NCBI RefSeq assembly: GCF_019492185.1
Contig: NZ_JAICCF010000001.1
Span: forward strand, 868,001 to 932,000
DNA length: 64,000 nt
Source: Chitinophaga rhizophila
GTDB taxonomy: Bacteria; Bacteroidota; Bacteroidia; Chitinophagales; Chitinophagaceae
Direction: 5' to 3'
Under the pieces are notes generated by a model. The model did no database searches, was not told where the DNA came from, and worked only from the letters and a program-made list of their open reading frames with translations. This document shows, piece after piece, positions 26,859 through 35,924 of this stretch (position 1 is its first letter; every line of letters begins with the position of its first letter). The translations under genes were made by a program, and so were the position numbers.

Positions 26859-28112
26859 TCATTTTTCGGTTTCCTCCAAATAATTTCCCAGTATAGGTAG
26901 CGCTCCATATGCGCCGCTCAGATACTGTCGTGCGAAGTCTGCATTGTTTCTTATACCTTTTAAATCAGACAAAGAATACAGTCTGGTATCCTCCAGTAAA
27001 GTCTTCTCTGCGAAATAAAATTGATCTCTCCGCATGTAATCCGGACTCATAAGATTTGTATCATGGCTGGTAAACAGTAATTGAGCATTAGCTTTATTGA
27101 TTTCTTTATTTTGAAATAAAGAAATCAGCTTCTTCAATAATGACGGATGGAAATTGTTATCAATTTCATCAGAAACAAAGAGCCCCCCATTTTCAAATTT
27201 TGAAATCAATCTCCCAATATATCTATAATATTTTCTACTTCCCTGAGACTCATCTCTGACAAGATTCAATTTTCGTTGTCCGACAACCTTACCTTCATTG
27301 TCATAAACATGTTTGTATAAATTTATTCGAGGTCTTCTTCTTTCATCATCTGTCTTTTCTACCGCAATGTCAGAATAATTCATACCTGCCTCACGTAACC
27401 AGGTCAATACCAAATCCTTTTTGCCATCAATCACCAATTCATCTGTGGAAGACTCGTCATATCTTGTATTTGATCTGTCAAAAATATATTCCGGATATCT
27501 TGAGTAGCCCTCAAAACTAACTTGCGACTTAAAGTAATCCCGGATAGCACGTGATATTTTACCATCATAAGCTGCACAAAATGTCAGAAACAGGGAATCT
27601 TCGCGTAATTTGTCTTTGGGTAATTCTATTCCTTCAGGAAACCATTCCGGGTTAACTTCAATTCCTAAGGTGCTTCGTTTAAAGTAATAAGTTTCGTTAT
27701 GTGACGCCGGACCAAATAACCATTCTGTTTGAATTTCTCCTCTTTTTCCAATGGTGAAGCCATATCGATATTTACTATTTCCTAATATCAGGATGATCTG
27801 GAAATATCCGAAGTTTTCTGTCTCTTCAGATGAAAAAAGGAATGGTTGAATTGTCATTTTAGGGAGATCGTCAACTTCGATGGAACTGACAATCATCGCG
27901 CTAAAAAACTGGAGTCCCTCAATAATATTGGATTTGCCGCTTCCATTAGCCCCATAAATAGCGACAATTTTCAGATAATCAGCTCCGTGGCCATCGATTA
28001 AATTCATCCTATCGACTGATTCATCAACGGATGTCAAACCGGTCGCTTTAAAGCTAAGGGTTTGCATGCCATTAAAAGATCTATAGTTGGATAAGCTAAA
28101 ATCCACAATCAT
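26859..28112 (-). CDS. rloA: RloA-like AAA/ABC-type ATPase (putative anti-phage defence)
   Basis: 417 aa, cytosolic. It starts MIVDFSLSNYRSF, the usual beginning of SMC/RecF-like 'ATP-binding' defence ATPases. Walker A GANGSGKS lies at 54-61, DEIDNNFHP (Walker B/D-loop) at about 313, and an LLFTSHDTNLM switch region follows. Such ATPases form the sensor/regulator half of RloAB/AbiL modules. The RloB-like gene follows after 9 bp. The gene has its own well-formed promoter at 28143-28172, about 30 bp upstream. OLD-family ATPases are similar, but OLD proteins carry a fused Toprim domain that is absent here. Confidence 0.88.
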   Translation of the reverse strand: MIVDFSLSNYRSFNGMQTLSFKATGLTSVDESVDRMNLIDGHGADYLKIVAIYGANGSGKSNIIEGLQFFSAMIVSSIEVDDLPKMTIQPFLFSSEETENFGYFQIILILGNSKYRYGFTIGKRGEIQTEWLFGPASHNETYYFKRSTLGIEVNPEWFPEGIELPKDKLREDSLFLTFCAAYDGKISRAIRDYFKSQVSFEGYSRYPEYIFDRSNTRYDESSTDELVIDGKKDLVLTWLREAGMNYSDIAVEKTDDERRRPRINLYKHVYDNEGKVVGQRKLNLVRDESQGSRKYYRYIGRLISKFENGGLFVSDEIDNNFHPSLLKKLISLFQNKEINKANAQLLFTSHDTNLMSPDYMRRDQFYFAEKTLLEDTRLYSLSDLKGIRNNADFARQYLSGAYGALPILGNYLEETEK

Positions 28113-28142
28113 AAGCTATATTTTCATGATGATACACCCCTT

Positions 28143-28172
28143 CAAAAATACCTAACTTTTTAGCTATTTGCA
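28143..28172 (-). promoter_or_regulatory. Promoter of the rloA-rloB pair
   Basis: Minus strand: TTG (28172-28170), 19-bp spacer, TATTTTTG (28150-28143). This fits the Bacteroidota TTTG-N19-TAnnTTTG promoter and gives a leader of roughly 25 nt to the ATG at 28112. Confidence 0.65.
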
Positions 28173-28277
28173 ATTTTTATGCAATTTTTAAAAAAACAGG
28201 GCAATTTGGGGCTATTAATCTGCTGTGGGGAATCTTATCACCTTAGCAGGCAATTGAGGTATATCGTGAAGATTGCT

Positions 28278-28811
28278 TTACCACACATATGACAAAACAT
28301 AATCCCCATCCAACTTCGCGGCTGCCATAAAACTTTTCAGGTCTGCAAATTCTCCGGCCAGGTGACTTCTGGTAAATGCCCGATCGGGCGCACCTTCTTC
28401 CGTCCAGACCTTGCTAGGATAAATATTGTTCTTATTCAATTCCTGCGGATCGTAGCGTTTGTGGAATTGTTCAACGGAGATGGTTTGCAGAAAAGCATCC
28501 ATATCTGCTACATCATCTACGTGATTATAGTAAATGGCAGTATCGTCCAGGTCAAGGTCATCAGACAGCATTTCCATGCCCGCTATATCTACTTTCCTTT
28601 CTATATAAGCTTCGGGATAAAAGATTTGCTTTATTAAAGATTCGGTCTCCTCATCTTGCTCTTTTGATAAAATAAATCTGATCGCCTCAAAAGTTTGTGG
28701 AAATACGATATGCTCTTTTGAGATGTTGAGTATGCCCGTTCCTTCCGGATCTGCCTTTAACATCTCAAAATGCTGCGGGGATATACGGTATAGCGTTATA
28801 CTTTGACTCAT
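28278..28811 (-). CDS. DUF1877 family protein (YfbM-like)
   Basis: 177 aa from the internal Met at 28811 (MSQSITLYRIS). An upstream Met at 28859 would add 16 residues that look non-coding in composition. The region FEAIRFILSKEQ followed by PEAYIERKVD and a C-terminal LKSFMAAAKLDGDYVLSYVW is the pattern of DUF1877 proteins, small cytosolic proteins of unknown function related to E. coli YfbM. Acidic and soluble, with no membrane segment. It lies 65 bp downstream of the RluF gene stop on the same strand and may be co-transcribed. No function is proposed. Confidence 0.8.
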   Translation of the reverse strand: MSQSITLYRISPQHFEMLKADPEGTGILNISKEHIVFPQTFEAIRFILSKEQDEETESLIKQIFYPEAYIERKVDIAGMEMLSDDLDLDDTAIYYNHVDDVADMDAFLQTISVEQFHKRYDPQELNKNNIYPSKVWTEEGAPDRAFTRSHLAGEFADLKSFMAAAKLDGDYVLSYVW

Positions 28812-28876
28812 ACGACAAAATTTGGGGAGCAAAACTACGGAAAAAAATATTTCCGGCATATTACGACCGCCTGGTT

Positions 28877-30001
28877 TTATCTGGATCTCCCCTTACCTGT
28901 CTTCTTTACCTGACCAGTTGCTCTTCCCTTGCGGGCAGGCGCAGATTTCTGCGTAGCATGTTCTTTCTTACCTGGTTTATCAGTGCTTTGTCCCTTTTTA
29001 GGAGTGTGATCCTTTGCAGTTGGTTTTGCTGATGCATGCTTCTGATGAAATTCAGCTGTTCTGTTCTTTCCCCCAACAGCAGGTTGCGGCTCTTTAGTAC
29101 CTGGCTTCGCAGCTTTATGTTTCTGGCGATGGTCAGCAGGTCTGTTCCTGGGTGCGGGAGCGGCTTGCTGCGTTTTATCAGCGGTTGCAGGAGCTGCAAC
29201 GTTCCTACGTTTGGCTGCTGGTTTTACCTTATCACTTTCTCCACTGGAATCGGCAATACTTTCTTTCAGGGAGGCCATTTCTGCATCGGTCAGATAACGC
29301 CATTTTCCCAGCGGAAGTTTATCAAGCTTGACGTTCATAATACGCACACGTTGCAAGCCTACTACGGCATAACCAAGGTATTCACACATACGCCTGATCT
29401 GGCGATTGAGTCCCTGGGTCAGAATGATGCGGAAAGTCTGGCGCCCAACCATCTGTACCTTACATGGCAAGGTAACAGTATCAAGGATGGGCACTCCCTG
29501 AGACATCTGTTGCAGGAAGGTGGTATTGATGGGTTTATTTACCCTTACAACATATTCCTTCTCGTGGTTATTGGCAGCCCGTAATATCTTATTGATGATA
29601 TCTCCGTCATTGGTCAGGAAGATCAGCCCTTCAGAATCTTTGTCAAGACGGCCAATAGGAAATATCCGCTGAGGATAACCTACAAAACTGATGATATTAT
29701 CTTTGACATGTAATTCAGTGGTCGTAGTGATTCCCGGCGGCTTGTTGAGTGCCAGATATACACGCTTTTCCTTTTTGGCAGCTGTGATCAGGCTACCATC
29801 TACTTCAACCGTATCTCCGGGTTTATACCGGTTTCCCAGTACAGCCTTCCGGTCATTTAGTAGTACCCGCCCCTGCGTAATGAGATTATCTGCCTCCCGA
29901 CGGGAGCAATAGCCGGTATCACTAATGAACTTATTTAAACTGATAGATTGGTCCAATGACGTATTTATTTTAGACGGTATGCAAGTGCATTCCAGGTGCA
30001 A
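28877..30001 (-). CDS. rluF: 23S rRNA pseudouridine(2604) synthase RluF with basic C-terminal tail
   Basis: 374 aa. An S4 RNA-binding domain (about 21-68, RREADNLITQG) is followed by a pseudouridine synthase domain with GRLDKDSEGL at 117-126, where D120 is the catalytic Asp. The stretches NKILRAANNHEKEY, GLNRQIRRMCEYLGY and RIMNVKLDKLPLGKWR closely match E. coli RluF, which modifies U2604 of 23S rRNA. Residues about 250-374 are a low-complexity Lys/Pro/Ala/Gln/Arg-rich tail absent from the E. coli enzyme and likely disordered and RNA-binding. The start at 30001 is the only Met before the S4 domain, so the first about 15 residues are uncertain. Confidence 0.92.
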   Translation of the reverse strand: MHLECTCIPSKINTSLDQSISLNKFISDTGYCSRREADNLITQGRVLLNDRKAVLGNRYKPGDTVEVDGSLITAAKKEKRVYLALNKPPGITTTTELHVKDNIISFVGYPQRIFPIGRLDKDSEGLIFLTNDGDIINKILRAANNHEKEYVVRVNKPINTTFLQQMSQGVPILDTVTLPCKVQMVGRQTFRIILTQGLNRQIRRMCEYLGYAVVGLQRVRIMNVKLDKLPLGKWRYLTDAEMASLKESIADSSGESDKVKPAAKRRNVAAPATADKTQQAAPAPRNRPADHRQKHKAAKPGTKEPQPAVGGKNRTAEFHQKHASAKPTAKDHTPKKGQSTDKPGKKEHATQKSAPARKGRATGQVKKTGKGRSR

Positions 30002-30017
30002 AGGTCGGTAATTGAAT

Positions 30018-30050
30018 GGAAAAAACCGTCGGGAGATACCGGTTTTAAGG
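30018..30050. terminator. Terminator-like hairpin between ABC exporter and rluF
   Basis: AAAACCG near 30018 pairs with CGGTTTT near 30048 across a short loop containing partly pairing bases. It sits 38 bp past the stop of the minus-strand ABC gene. The T run follows the stem in the plus direction and A run in the minus, so it may be bidirectional. Confidence 0.45.
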
Positions 30051-30087
30051 TGCGGAGAACCGTCCCCGGCTTACAAAACCCCCACTG

Positions 30088-31866
30088 TTAATGATAATAT
30101 TTTCCCATCGTTTCTTTCTGATGCCGCCATAGCTCCTGGAATACAGGACTATTTTCCCTTAGTTCCTCAAATGTACCCTCAGCTACGATATGTCCCTGTT
30201 GCAGAACATAGACATAGTCAAACTGTGATAACAAATGCAGCCGGTGAATAGAGGATATGACTGCTTTATCTGCAAAGGCTTTGAATAATTTGCTATATAT
30301 CATCACCTCTGTTTTCGGATCTACACTGCTTGTAGGCTCGTCCAGTAATACTACATCGCTTTCCCTGGCAGCAAGGATACCACGTGCCAGTGCAAGCCGC
30401 TGTTTTTGTCCGCCGGAAAGGTTTACGCCTTTCTCGCGGATATCAGACTCCAGCCCTCCCGGCAGTTGTTTGATCACGTCAGTAAAATGAGCGCTTTCAC
30501 ATACCGAGTTGATGTCTTCTTCGCTGAACGGCAGGCCTAAAGTCACGTTGTAAGCGATGGTATTCTCGAAGATCTCAGGTTCCTGCGGAAAAAGCGTTAC
30601 GGTTTCATTCAGCGTATCCATATCATACGACTTCCCATCTACATCGAGGGTCATACCTGGCTGTGGATCATATAAACCTCTCAGTAATGACAACAGCGTA
30701 CTTTTACCGCTGCCGCTCTCTCCTATTAATGCGATACGCTTACCACGCGGTATGCTGATATTGAGCTGGTGAAGGCTTTGCGGTGCATGGGTTGCATCAT
30801 ATTGCTCCCGGTGCGAAAAGTTCAGGTTTCTGATATCTATCACCTGCCAGTCAGCCGGCAGGTCTGTAGGCGCGTCAGGACGATGGTGCTGCCTGAAGGC
30901 AGCATCGATATTGGCGGCAGTCTGCACAGATGTATTGTATTGGGTAATATCCGTATACTGCCAGGCAAAGTCATAAAATACGCTTGTAAACTGGTTCACA
31001 TACCCGAGTAACGTCACTAGTCCAGCTACGTAAAACACTTTACCCGGTTCCCAGTTCTGTAAGATGTAACCAACAGCGACCACACAGTAGATCACAGTGA
31101 TCAGTATGTCTGCTACAAACCATTTCCATTCATTCACGCGAATATTTTTTCTGAACGGCGGAAGGATCTGATGCACTTTTCCCAACAGACCGGTTTCCAT
31201 GCTTTTTTCCAGCCGGAGCGTAATAACCGTCATAATATTGGATAGACTGTCGAATAAGGTCGATGATACTACGTGTTCCTTTTCGTTTACTTCATCCAGT
31301 GTACGGATAAAGGGCTTATCAAACCTGAAAATAACCCAGATAGTGATGATACCGAGCCCTACACCAATAGCTCCGAATAGTGGTGAGAAGTAAATGATAG
31401 CAACTACGGAAAAAATGAGCTTACCTACTGCCCGTAAATACATAAACCCGTGGTCAAAGAATGTCTTTAGTGCCTCGTAGGCTTTGCGGATACGATTAAT
31501 AGTAGCTCCGCTGTGATGGTCCTGGTGCCATTTCACTGGTAGATGCAATACCTGGTGATATCTTTCCTGCAGAAAGTTGCGGCTCAGGTTAAATGCAAGT
31601 TCCCGCTCCATAATGCGGGCGGGGCCATGAAAACACCATTCTACAACTTTCAGACAAAAATAGCTGACTGCATACAAAAGTGCATAATGCAATACCTGCT
31701 GCGTTTCCTGCTGGATTTTACTGATAAACCATCCCAGCAGCACAGGGTATAGGGCATAAATAATAGCAGAAACGACAAACATGGCATACACCACTACATA
31801 CTTCTTCCGCTCCTTCCGCGCGTAACGCCATGCGGTACGCAACAGAGATACATATGGGTTTGCCAT
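30088..31866 (-). CDS. ABC transporter, fused permease/ATPase (MsbA-like exporter)
   Basis: 592 aa from the Met at 31866 (MANPYVSLLRTAWRY). A Met 87 bp upstream is excluded because the promoter -7 box lies inside that extension. Six membrane segments fill residues about 20-310. The ATPase has Walker A GESGSGKST, signature LSGGQKQRLALARG and Walker B DVVLLDEPTS with a normal H-loop region (SSIHRL). This is a type IV exporter half-molecule, expected to act as a homodimer in the inner membrane; the substrate (lipid, peptide or drug) cannot be told. It stands alone, divergent from the PAS kinase gene. Confidence 0.9.
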   Translation of the reverse strand: MANPYVSLLRTAWRYARKERKKYVVVYAMFVVSAIIYALYPVLLGWFISKIQQETQQVLHYALLYAVSYFCLKVVEWCFHGPARIMERELAFNLSRNFLQERYHQVLHLPVKWHQDHHSGATINRIRKAYEALKTFFDHGFMYLRAVGKLIFSVVAIIYFSPLFGAIGVGLGIITIWVIFRFDKPFIRTLDEVNEKEHVVSSTLFDSLSNIMTVITLRLEKSMETGLLGKVHQILPPFRKNIRVNEWKWFVADILITVIYCVVAVGYILQNWEPGKVFYVAGLVTLLGYVNQFTSVFYDFAWQYTDITQYNTSVQTAANIDAAFRQHHRPDAPTDLPADWQVIDIRNLNFSHREQYDATHAPQSLHQLNISIPRGKRIALIGESGSGKSTLLSLLRGLYDPQPGMTLDVDGKSYDMDTLNETVTLFPQEPEIFENTIAYNVTLGLPFSEEDINSVCESAHFTDVIKQLPGGLESDIREKGVNLSGGQKQRLALARGILAARESDVVLLDEPTSSVDPKTEVMIYSKLFKAFADKAVISSIHRLHLLSQFDYVYVLQQGHIVAEGTFEELRENSPVFQELWRHQKETMGKYYH

Positions 31867-31889
31867 AGTAATATTTGTTAAATAAAGTG

Positions 31890-31919
31890 CAAAGATATAA
31901 AAGCGGGAATGATGATCAA
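31890..31919 (-). promoter_or_regulatory. Promoter of the MsbA-like ABC gene
   Basis: Minus strand: TTG (31919-31917), 19-bp spacer, TATCTTTG (31897-31890). A textbook Bacteroidota promoter, with a leader of under 20 nt to 31866. It fixes the start codon of the gene downstream. Confidence 0.75.
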
Positions 31920-31997
31920 TATGATATAAGCAACAGCCTGCCAAGTATGGCATAATGGCCTTGGTATTATGGTAATTATTTGTATTTTCCCGGCATT

Positions 31998-34703
31998 ATG
32001 AGCATTTTGAATCCCCGGCAGCCCGAAATGCCAGGCTTTTTAGGTCGCAGTGAAGGCAGCAAATATATTCTGAAGAAAGATTGGACCGACCACCCGTTAA
32101 GTGCTCCCCCTAACTGGCCGCAGAGTTTATGCACAGCGCTGTCAATGTGCCTGCATGCACCACAGCCTCAATTACTTCTTTGGGGCTCAGCACTTTTTCA
32201 GTTTTGTAATGATGCCTATTTACGTCATACAGGCGGCCATTCCCCTGTTGCGGGCGAAACATTTGCTCCAGCATGGGCAGAGGCTCCTAGTCTGTCAATA
32301 ATCAGGCAGGTACTTGAACAAGGAGTGTCCGCTACCAGTAATGATTATTATTACACCCCAATATATATCGAAAATGGCGTTACCGGCGGTGTGTTATGCA
32401 CTGTTCTTAAAACAACGGAACAACTGGCGCCGCGTCAACAGACGGAAATTGCACGTACCATTATTGAACAATCTGCAGAACCTGTTTTCATCCTTCAAGG
32501 TGAAGATATGATCCTGACTGTCGCCAATGAAACTCTTTTCCAGGCATGGGGTATTGACAGAAACGCGCTGAGCAGACCGCTTGCAGAAGTTCTGCCACCA
32601 GCGCAGCAACAGCCTATTGCAGCCATGTTCAGAGAGGCGTATGTTAATAATAAGATCGTCAATGGAGATGAAACCCCATTTATCGTAAAAAATGTAAACG
32701 GAACACAAAATACGCATTACTACAACTTTATCTGTCTGCCGTTTATAGAAGGCAATGGACAGATTAATAGTGTGTTAATTATCGCCAATGATATCACCGC
32801 ACAGATAGCTTCCAAACAGCAGCTTACCGAAAGTGAAAAGCTGTATAGTGCCCTGGTAAGAACCTCCTCTAATGTCATCTACCGTATGAGCGCTGATTGG
32901 GTTACTATGCATCAGCTGGATGGCAGAGGTTTTCTGGCCGATACCGGCGAGCCTATTCAGAACTGGATTGAACACTATATTCCCCTGCAGGAACAAGAAA
33001 AAGTCTGGGCGACTATCAGGGAAGCCATCCGGAAAAAAGCAGTATTTGAATTGGAACACCAGGTAATACAGGCCGATGGCGCTGTAGGATGGGTGTTTTC
33101 CAGGGCCATTCCTATTATGAATGAGCAGGGCGAAATCATAGAATGGTTTGGCGCAGCTGCTGATATTACATTCCGGATAGATGCCCAACATGAGCTGCGT
33201 ATTGCAAAAAATGAATCTGATCAGGCAAAACGCTTGCTCGAAGCAGTGTCCAGCAGTACGCCCGACCTGGTATATGTATTCAATCTGAATTACGAATTTA
33301 TCTATGCTAACAAGGCCCTGCTGGATATGTGGGGACTTACCTGGGAGCAGTCCATCGGAAAAAGGCTGCTGGAAAATGGGTATGAGCCCTGGCATGCTGA
33401 GATGCATGAACGTGAAATAGACCAGGTGGTGGCCACCCGGAAGCTAATCAGAGGTGACGTGTCATTCCCGCATGCTACATTAGGTAAACGCATATACGAT
33501 TATATTTTTGCACCAGTATTTGGTGTGAATGGAGAAGTGATTGCCATAGCTGGTACTACCAGGGATATTTCTGAGCTCAAAGCGGCAGAAGAAGCCCTGA
33601 AACAAAATGAAGAACTATTTCGCTCACTCACTCAGTCGTTACCGCAACTTATCTGGACAGCCAACACAGACGGTCAGTTTGACTTCTTTACCGACACCTG
33701 GTATAAATATACAGGTAGCACCCCTGAGCTTTCCAATGGCGACGGCTGGACTACATATGTTCATCCGGAACATCGTACCGCCACGATCGCAACGTGGCAG
33801 CAAAGCCTTTTGCATGGCACTGCGTTCAGTGCCGAAATACAGCTTCGCGCTGAAGATGACAGTTACCAATGGTTCAGCGTATCCGGTAGTCCGATACTTA
33901 GTCAGCAGCAGAAAATTAACCGTTGGGTAGGCACATTCACCAATATCGATGACCTTAAGGCCAGTCAGGACAGGCTGGAAAATCTGGTCAGGGAGAGAAC
34001 GGGGGAACTGCAGCGATCTAATGAAGACCTGCAGCAATTTGCCCATGTAGCGTCACACGATCTGAAAGAACCTGTAAGAAAAGTAAAACTGTTCACAAAC
34101 AGGCTGGAATTTGACAAGGAAAGCGACATATCAGCCAACGGCCGCATATATATCGATAAAATTTCTGCAGCAACCAACAGGATGCTCAGTATGATTGAAG
34201 GCGTACTGAAATATTCCTCCATTGCCGGCAGTGAGATACCATTCGAATTAGTATCATTGACTGATGTGGTACACCAGGTAGAAACAGACCTGGAAGTACT
34301 AATACAACAGAAACATGCCAGTATTGTATTCGATGATCTTCCAACAGTGAATGGCGCAGGTATTTTGCTGTATCAGTTGTTCTATAACCTGATCTTTAAC
34401 TCACTGAAATTTTCTTATCCGGAAAGAGCTCCTGTCATTACAATTACCTCATCGTTTACCAGAAAGGATGGGAAAAAGCAACTGGTAATTGTCTTAAAGG
34501 ATAATGGGATTGGCTTCTCTCCAAAGTATGCCGCACGTATCTTCCAGACATTTACACGCCTGCACTCAAAAGATCAATATGAGGGCACTGGGCTGGGGCT
34601 GGCATTATGTAAAAAGATCGTGGAAAGGCATCAAGGTACGATCGCGGCAACCGGACAGTTAAATGAAGGAGCAGGTTTTACAATCACGTTGCCGGTTGAG
34701 TAA
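31998..34703 (+). CDS. Multi-PAS sensor histidine kinase (soluble)
   Basis: 901 aa from the Met at 31998 (an in-frame ATG at 31980 would add six residues). No membrane span. Four or five PAS/PAC units occupy residues about 10-660; LPQLIWTANTDGQFDFFTDTWYKYTG is a typical PAS start, cited here by its segment near 33640-33720. They are followed by a coiled coil, an H-box ASHDLKEP (His near residue 690), and a HATPase_c domain (N-box NLIFNSLKFS, G1 DNGIGF, G2 GTGLGLALCKK). It autophosphorylates in response to a cytosolic or diffusible signal. No response regulator is adjacent; the single-domain receiver at 37803-38183 is a possible partner. Orphan kinase otherwise. Confidence 0.9.
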   Translation: MSILNPRQPEMPGFLGRSEGSKYILKKDWTDHPLSAPPNWPQSLCTALSMCLHAPQPQLLLWGSALFQFCNDAYLRHTGGHSPVAGETFAPAWAEAPSLSIIRQVLEQGVSATSNDYYYTPIYIENGVTGGVLCTVLKTTEQLAPRQQTEIARTIIEQSAEPVFILQGEDMILTVANETLFQAWGIDRNALSRPLAEVLPPAQQQPIAAMFREAYVNNKIVNGDETPFIVKNVNGTQNTHYYNFICLPFIEGNGQINSVLIIANDITAQIASKQQLTESEKLYSALVRTSSNVIYRMSADWVTMHQLDGRGFLADTGEPIQNWIEHYIPLQEQEKVWATIREAIRKKAVFELEHQVIQADGAVGWVFSRAIPIMNEQGEIIEWFGAAADITFRIDAQHELRIAKNESDQAKRLLEAVSSSTPDLVYVFNLNYEFIYANKALLDMWGLTWEQSIGKRLLENGYEPWHAEMHEREIDQVVATRKLIRGDVSFPHATLGKRIYDYIFAPVFGVNGEVIAIAGTTRDISELKAAEEALKQNEELFRSLTQSLPQLIWTANTDGQFDFFTDTWYKYTGSTPELSNGDGWTTYVHPEHRTATIATWQQSLLHGTAFSAEIQLRAEDDSYQWFSVSGSPILSQQQKINRWVGTFTNIDDLKASQDRLENLVRERTGELQRSNEDLQQFAHVASHDLKEPVRKVKLFTNRLEFDKESDISANGRIYIDKISAATNRMLSMIEGVLKYSSIAGSEIPFELVSLTDVVHQVETDLEVLIQQKHASIVFDDLPTVNGAGILLYQLFYNLIFNSLKFSYPERAPVITITSSFTRKDGKKQLVIVLKDNGIGFSPKYAARIFQTFTRLHSKDQYEGTGLGLALCKKIVERHQGTIAATGQLNEGAGFTITLPVE

Positions 34704-34725
34704 TGCCAGTAGAAATCCTGCCGGT

Positions 34726-34764
34726 TTCTTTGCAGGATGTACAGTATCTTTGTCCTGCAAAGAA
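34726..34764 (+). promoter_or_regulatory. Hairpin with a -7 box in its loop, upstream of the VF530-type gene
   Basis: TTCTTTGCAGGA (34726-34737) and its perfect complement (34753-34764) flank a 15-nt loop that contains TATCTTTG (34745-34752), a consensus -7 box. Transcription would start near 34760, about 11 nt before the ATG at 34771. The same repeat can act as a terminator for the kinase gene upstream. Confidence 0.6.
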
Positions 34765-34770
34765 TAGCAA

Positions 34771-35016
34771 ATGGACACAGGACATACATCGAAAGACCCA
34801 CTACATGGCATCACACTTGAAAAAATCATTACTCAGCTGGTAGAAAGCTATGGATGGGATGAGTTAGGATATCAGATCCGGATCAACTGTTTTATCAGCA
34901 ATCCGTCCGTGCAATCCAGTCTGAAGTTCCTGCGTAAGACGCCCTGGGCAAGAACTAAGGTAGAAGATTTCTATAAAAATGCTTTACTTGAAGGGAAGTT
35001 GAAACAACAGCCATAA
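34771..35016 (+). CDS. VF530 family DNA-binding protein (DUF2132)
   Basis: 81 aa. The pattern [25 protein letters not shown]...INCF...[24 protein letters not shown] is that of the VF530/DUF2132 family, a small conserved protein whose Vibrio member was reported to bind DNA. The length is typical. It has its own promoter box at 34745-34752 and ends 27 bp from the convergent zincin-like gene. Role in the cell unknown. Confidence 0.88.
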   Translation: MDTGHTSKDPLHGITLEKIITQLVESYGWDELGYQIRINCFISNPSVQSSLKFLRKTPWARTKVEDFYKNALLEGKLKQQP

Positions 35017-35043
35017 GTGCTGAGCGGGCAACAAATACTGCTA

Positions 35044-35553
35044 TTACTCCCGCAACCACTTTTCCATATGAGGATAAGAAAGATTGTCTGCTGATTGTTT
35101 TGCCTCTGCAGCCATGCCAACACTTTGCAGCATCAGCATACCCATATATTCATTTTTGTTGCAGCTGTCAATTATACTGATGCTGCCGCCTCTATAACCA
35201 TCTTGGTGAAAAACATAGGAAGGATCTATTTTCAAATAGATGCAGGCTGCGTAGGACCATGCAATAGCCATCACTTCTTCTGCTTCACGGTTTCTTCTTT
35301 TGATGATTGCACCTTCTGTAAGATGTTTGCGCTCTTTGGAAGGTACTACTGCAATATGGCCGGCTTCATGCAGAATATCTCCCGGATATTGCAGCACCTC
35401 TTTGTCAATTACAATGGACCCGTTCTCTATGAGTAATCCCGGCAGGAAACTTTCATGATCAATAGTACGATACGATGTCTGAATACCGATATCATTTAGA
35501 AAGGTAATACATCTCTCGAATGTGTGAATTTCTTCTTGTTCGGTTAGCTTCAT
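35044..35553 (-). CDS. Uncharacterised zincin-like protein with HEAGH motif
   Basis: 169 aa, cytosolic, no signal peptide. PGDILHEAGHIA at 58-68 contains HExxH (62-66), and a downstream REAEEVMAIAWSYAA (89-103) offers a glutamate as third zinc ligand on a helix. This resembles the ImmA/IrrE-like and related minimal metallopeptidase folds, but I do not recognise a named family. The conserved end SADNLSYPHMEKWLRE follows. It may be a peptidase or a catalytically idle relative. It stands alone, with 370 bp of empty A+T-rich DNA upstream. Confidence 0.75.
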   Translation of the reverse strand: MKLTEQEEIHTFERCITFLNDIGIQTSYRTIDHESFLPGLLIENGSIVIDKEVLQYPGDILHEAGHIAVVPSKERKHLTEGAIIKRRNREAEEVMAIAWSYAACIYLKIDPSYVFHQDGYRGGSISIIDSCNKNEYMGMLMLQSVGMAAEAKQSADNLSYPHMEKWLRE

Positions 35554-35924
35554 AGCTATCTAAGGTACGAAGACAAAGTCAGAATGAGGTACTTAAACGC
35601 GAAAACAAGCGTTATAACACCTATTGTAAGTCTTATTCTTACACATTTATTAACAGGATAAATGTTAAATAATTGCCTCAGCAATAATAAATTAGGTTGC
35701 CAAGATAAATAGGTATACCTTTAAGCAAAGATGTTTGAGTCCATTGGCACTAGTAAGCAAGTTTTCTTTATTTAGCCTTCTTTTTACCGCCCACATCATC
35801 TCAATCATTATTTGGAAACAGTTGATCAACAGACACAATAATTTCTTGTCTACCCTAAGTGCTTATTGTAATTGAGGATGTGATACTTATTTTCCCAGGC
35901 AACCTTATCACCCAAATATAAAAT
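35554..35924. other. A+T-rich intergenic region
   Basis: About 370 bp between the zincin-like gene and the small plus-strand ORF. Short frames only, no consensus -7 box in good context, and no strong hairpin. It probably holds the promoters of both flanking genes. Confidence 0.5.

Noticed and set aside
26859-28112. OLD-family nuclease
   Set aside because: OLD proteins fuse the ATPase with a Toprim domain. Here the chain ends after the ATPase and the partner gene has the RloB pattern.
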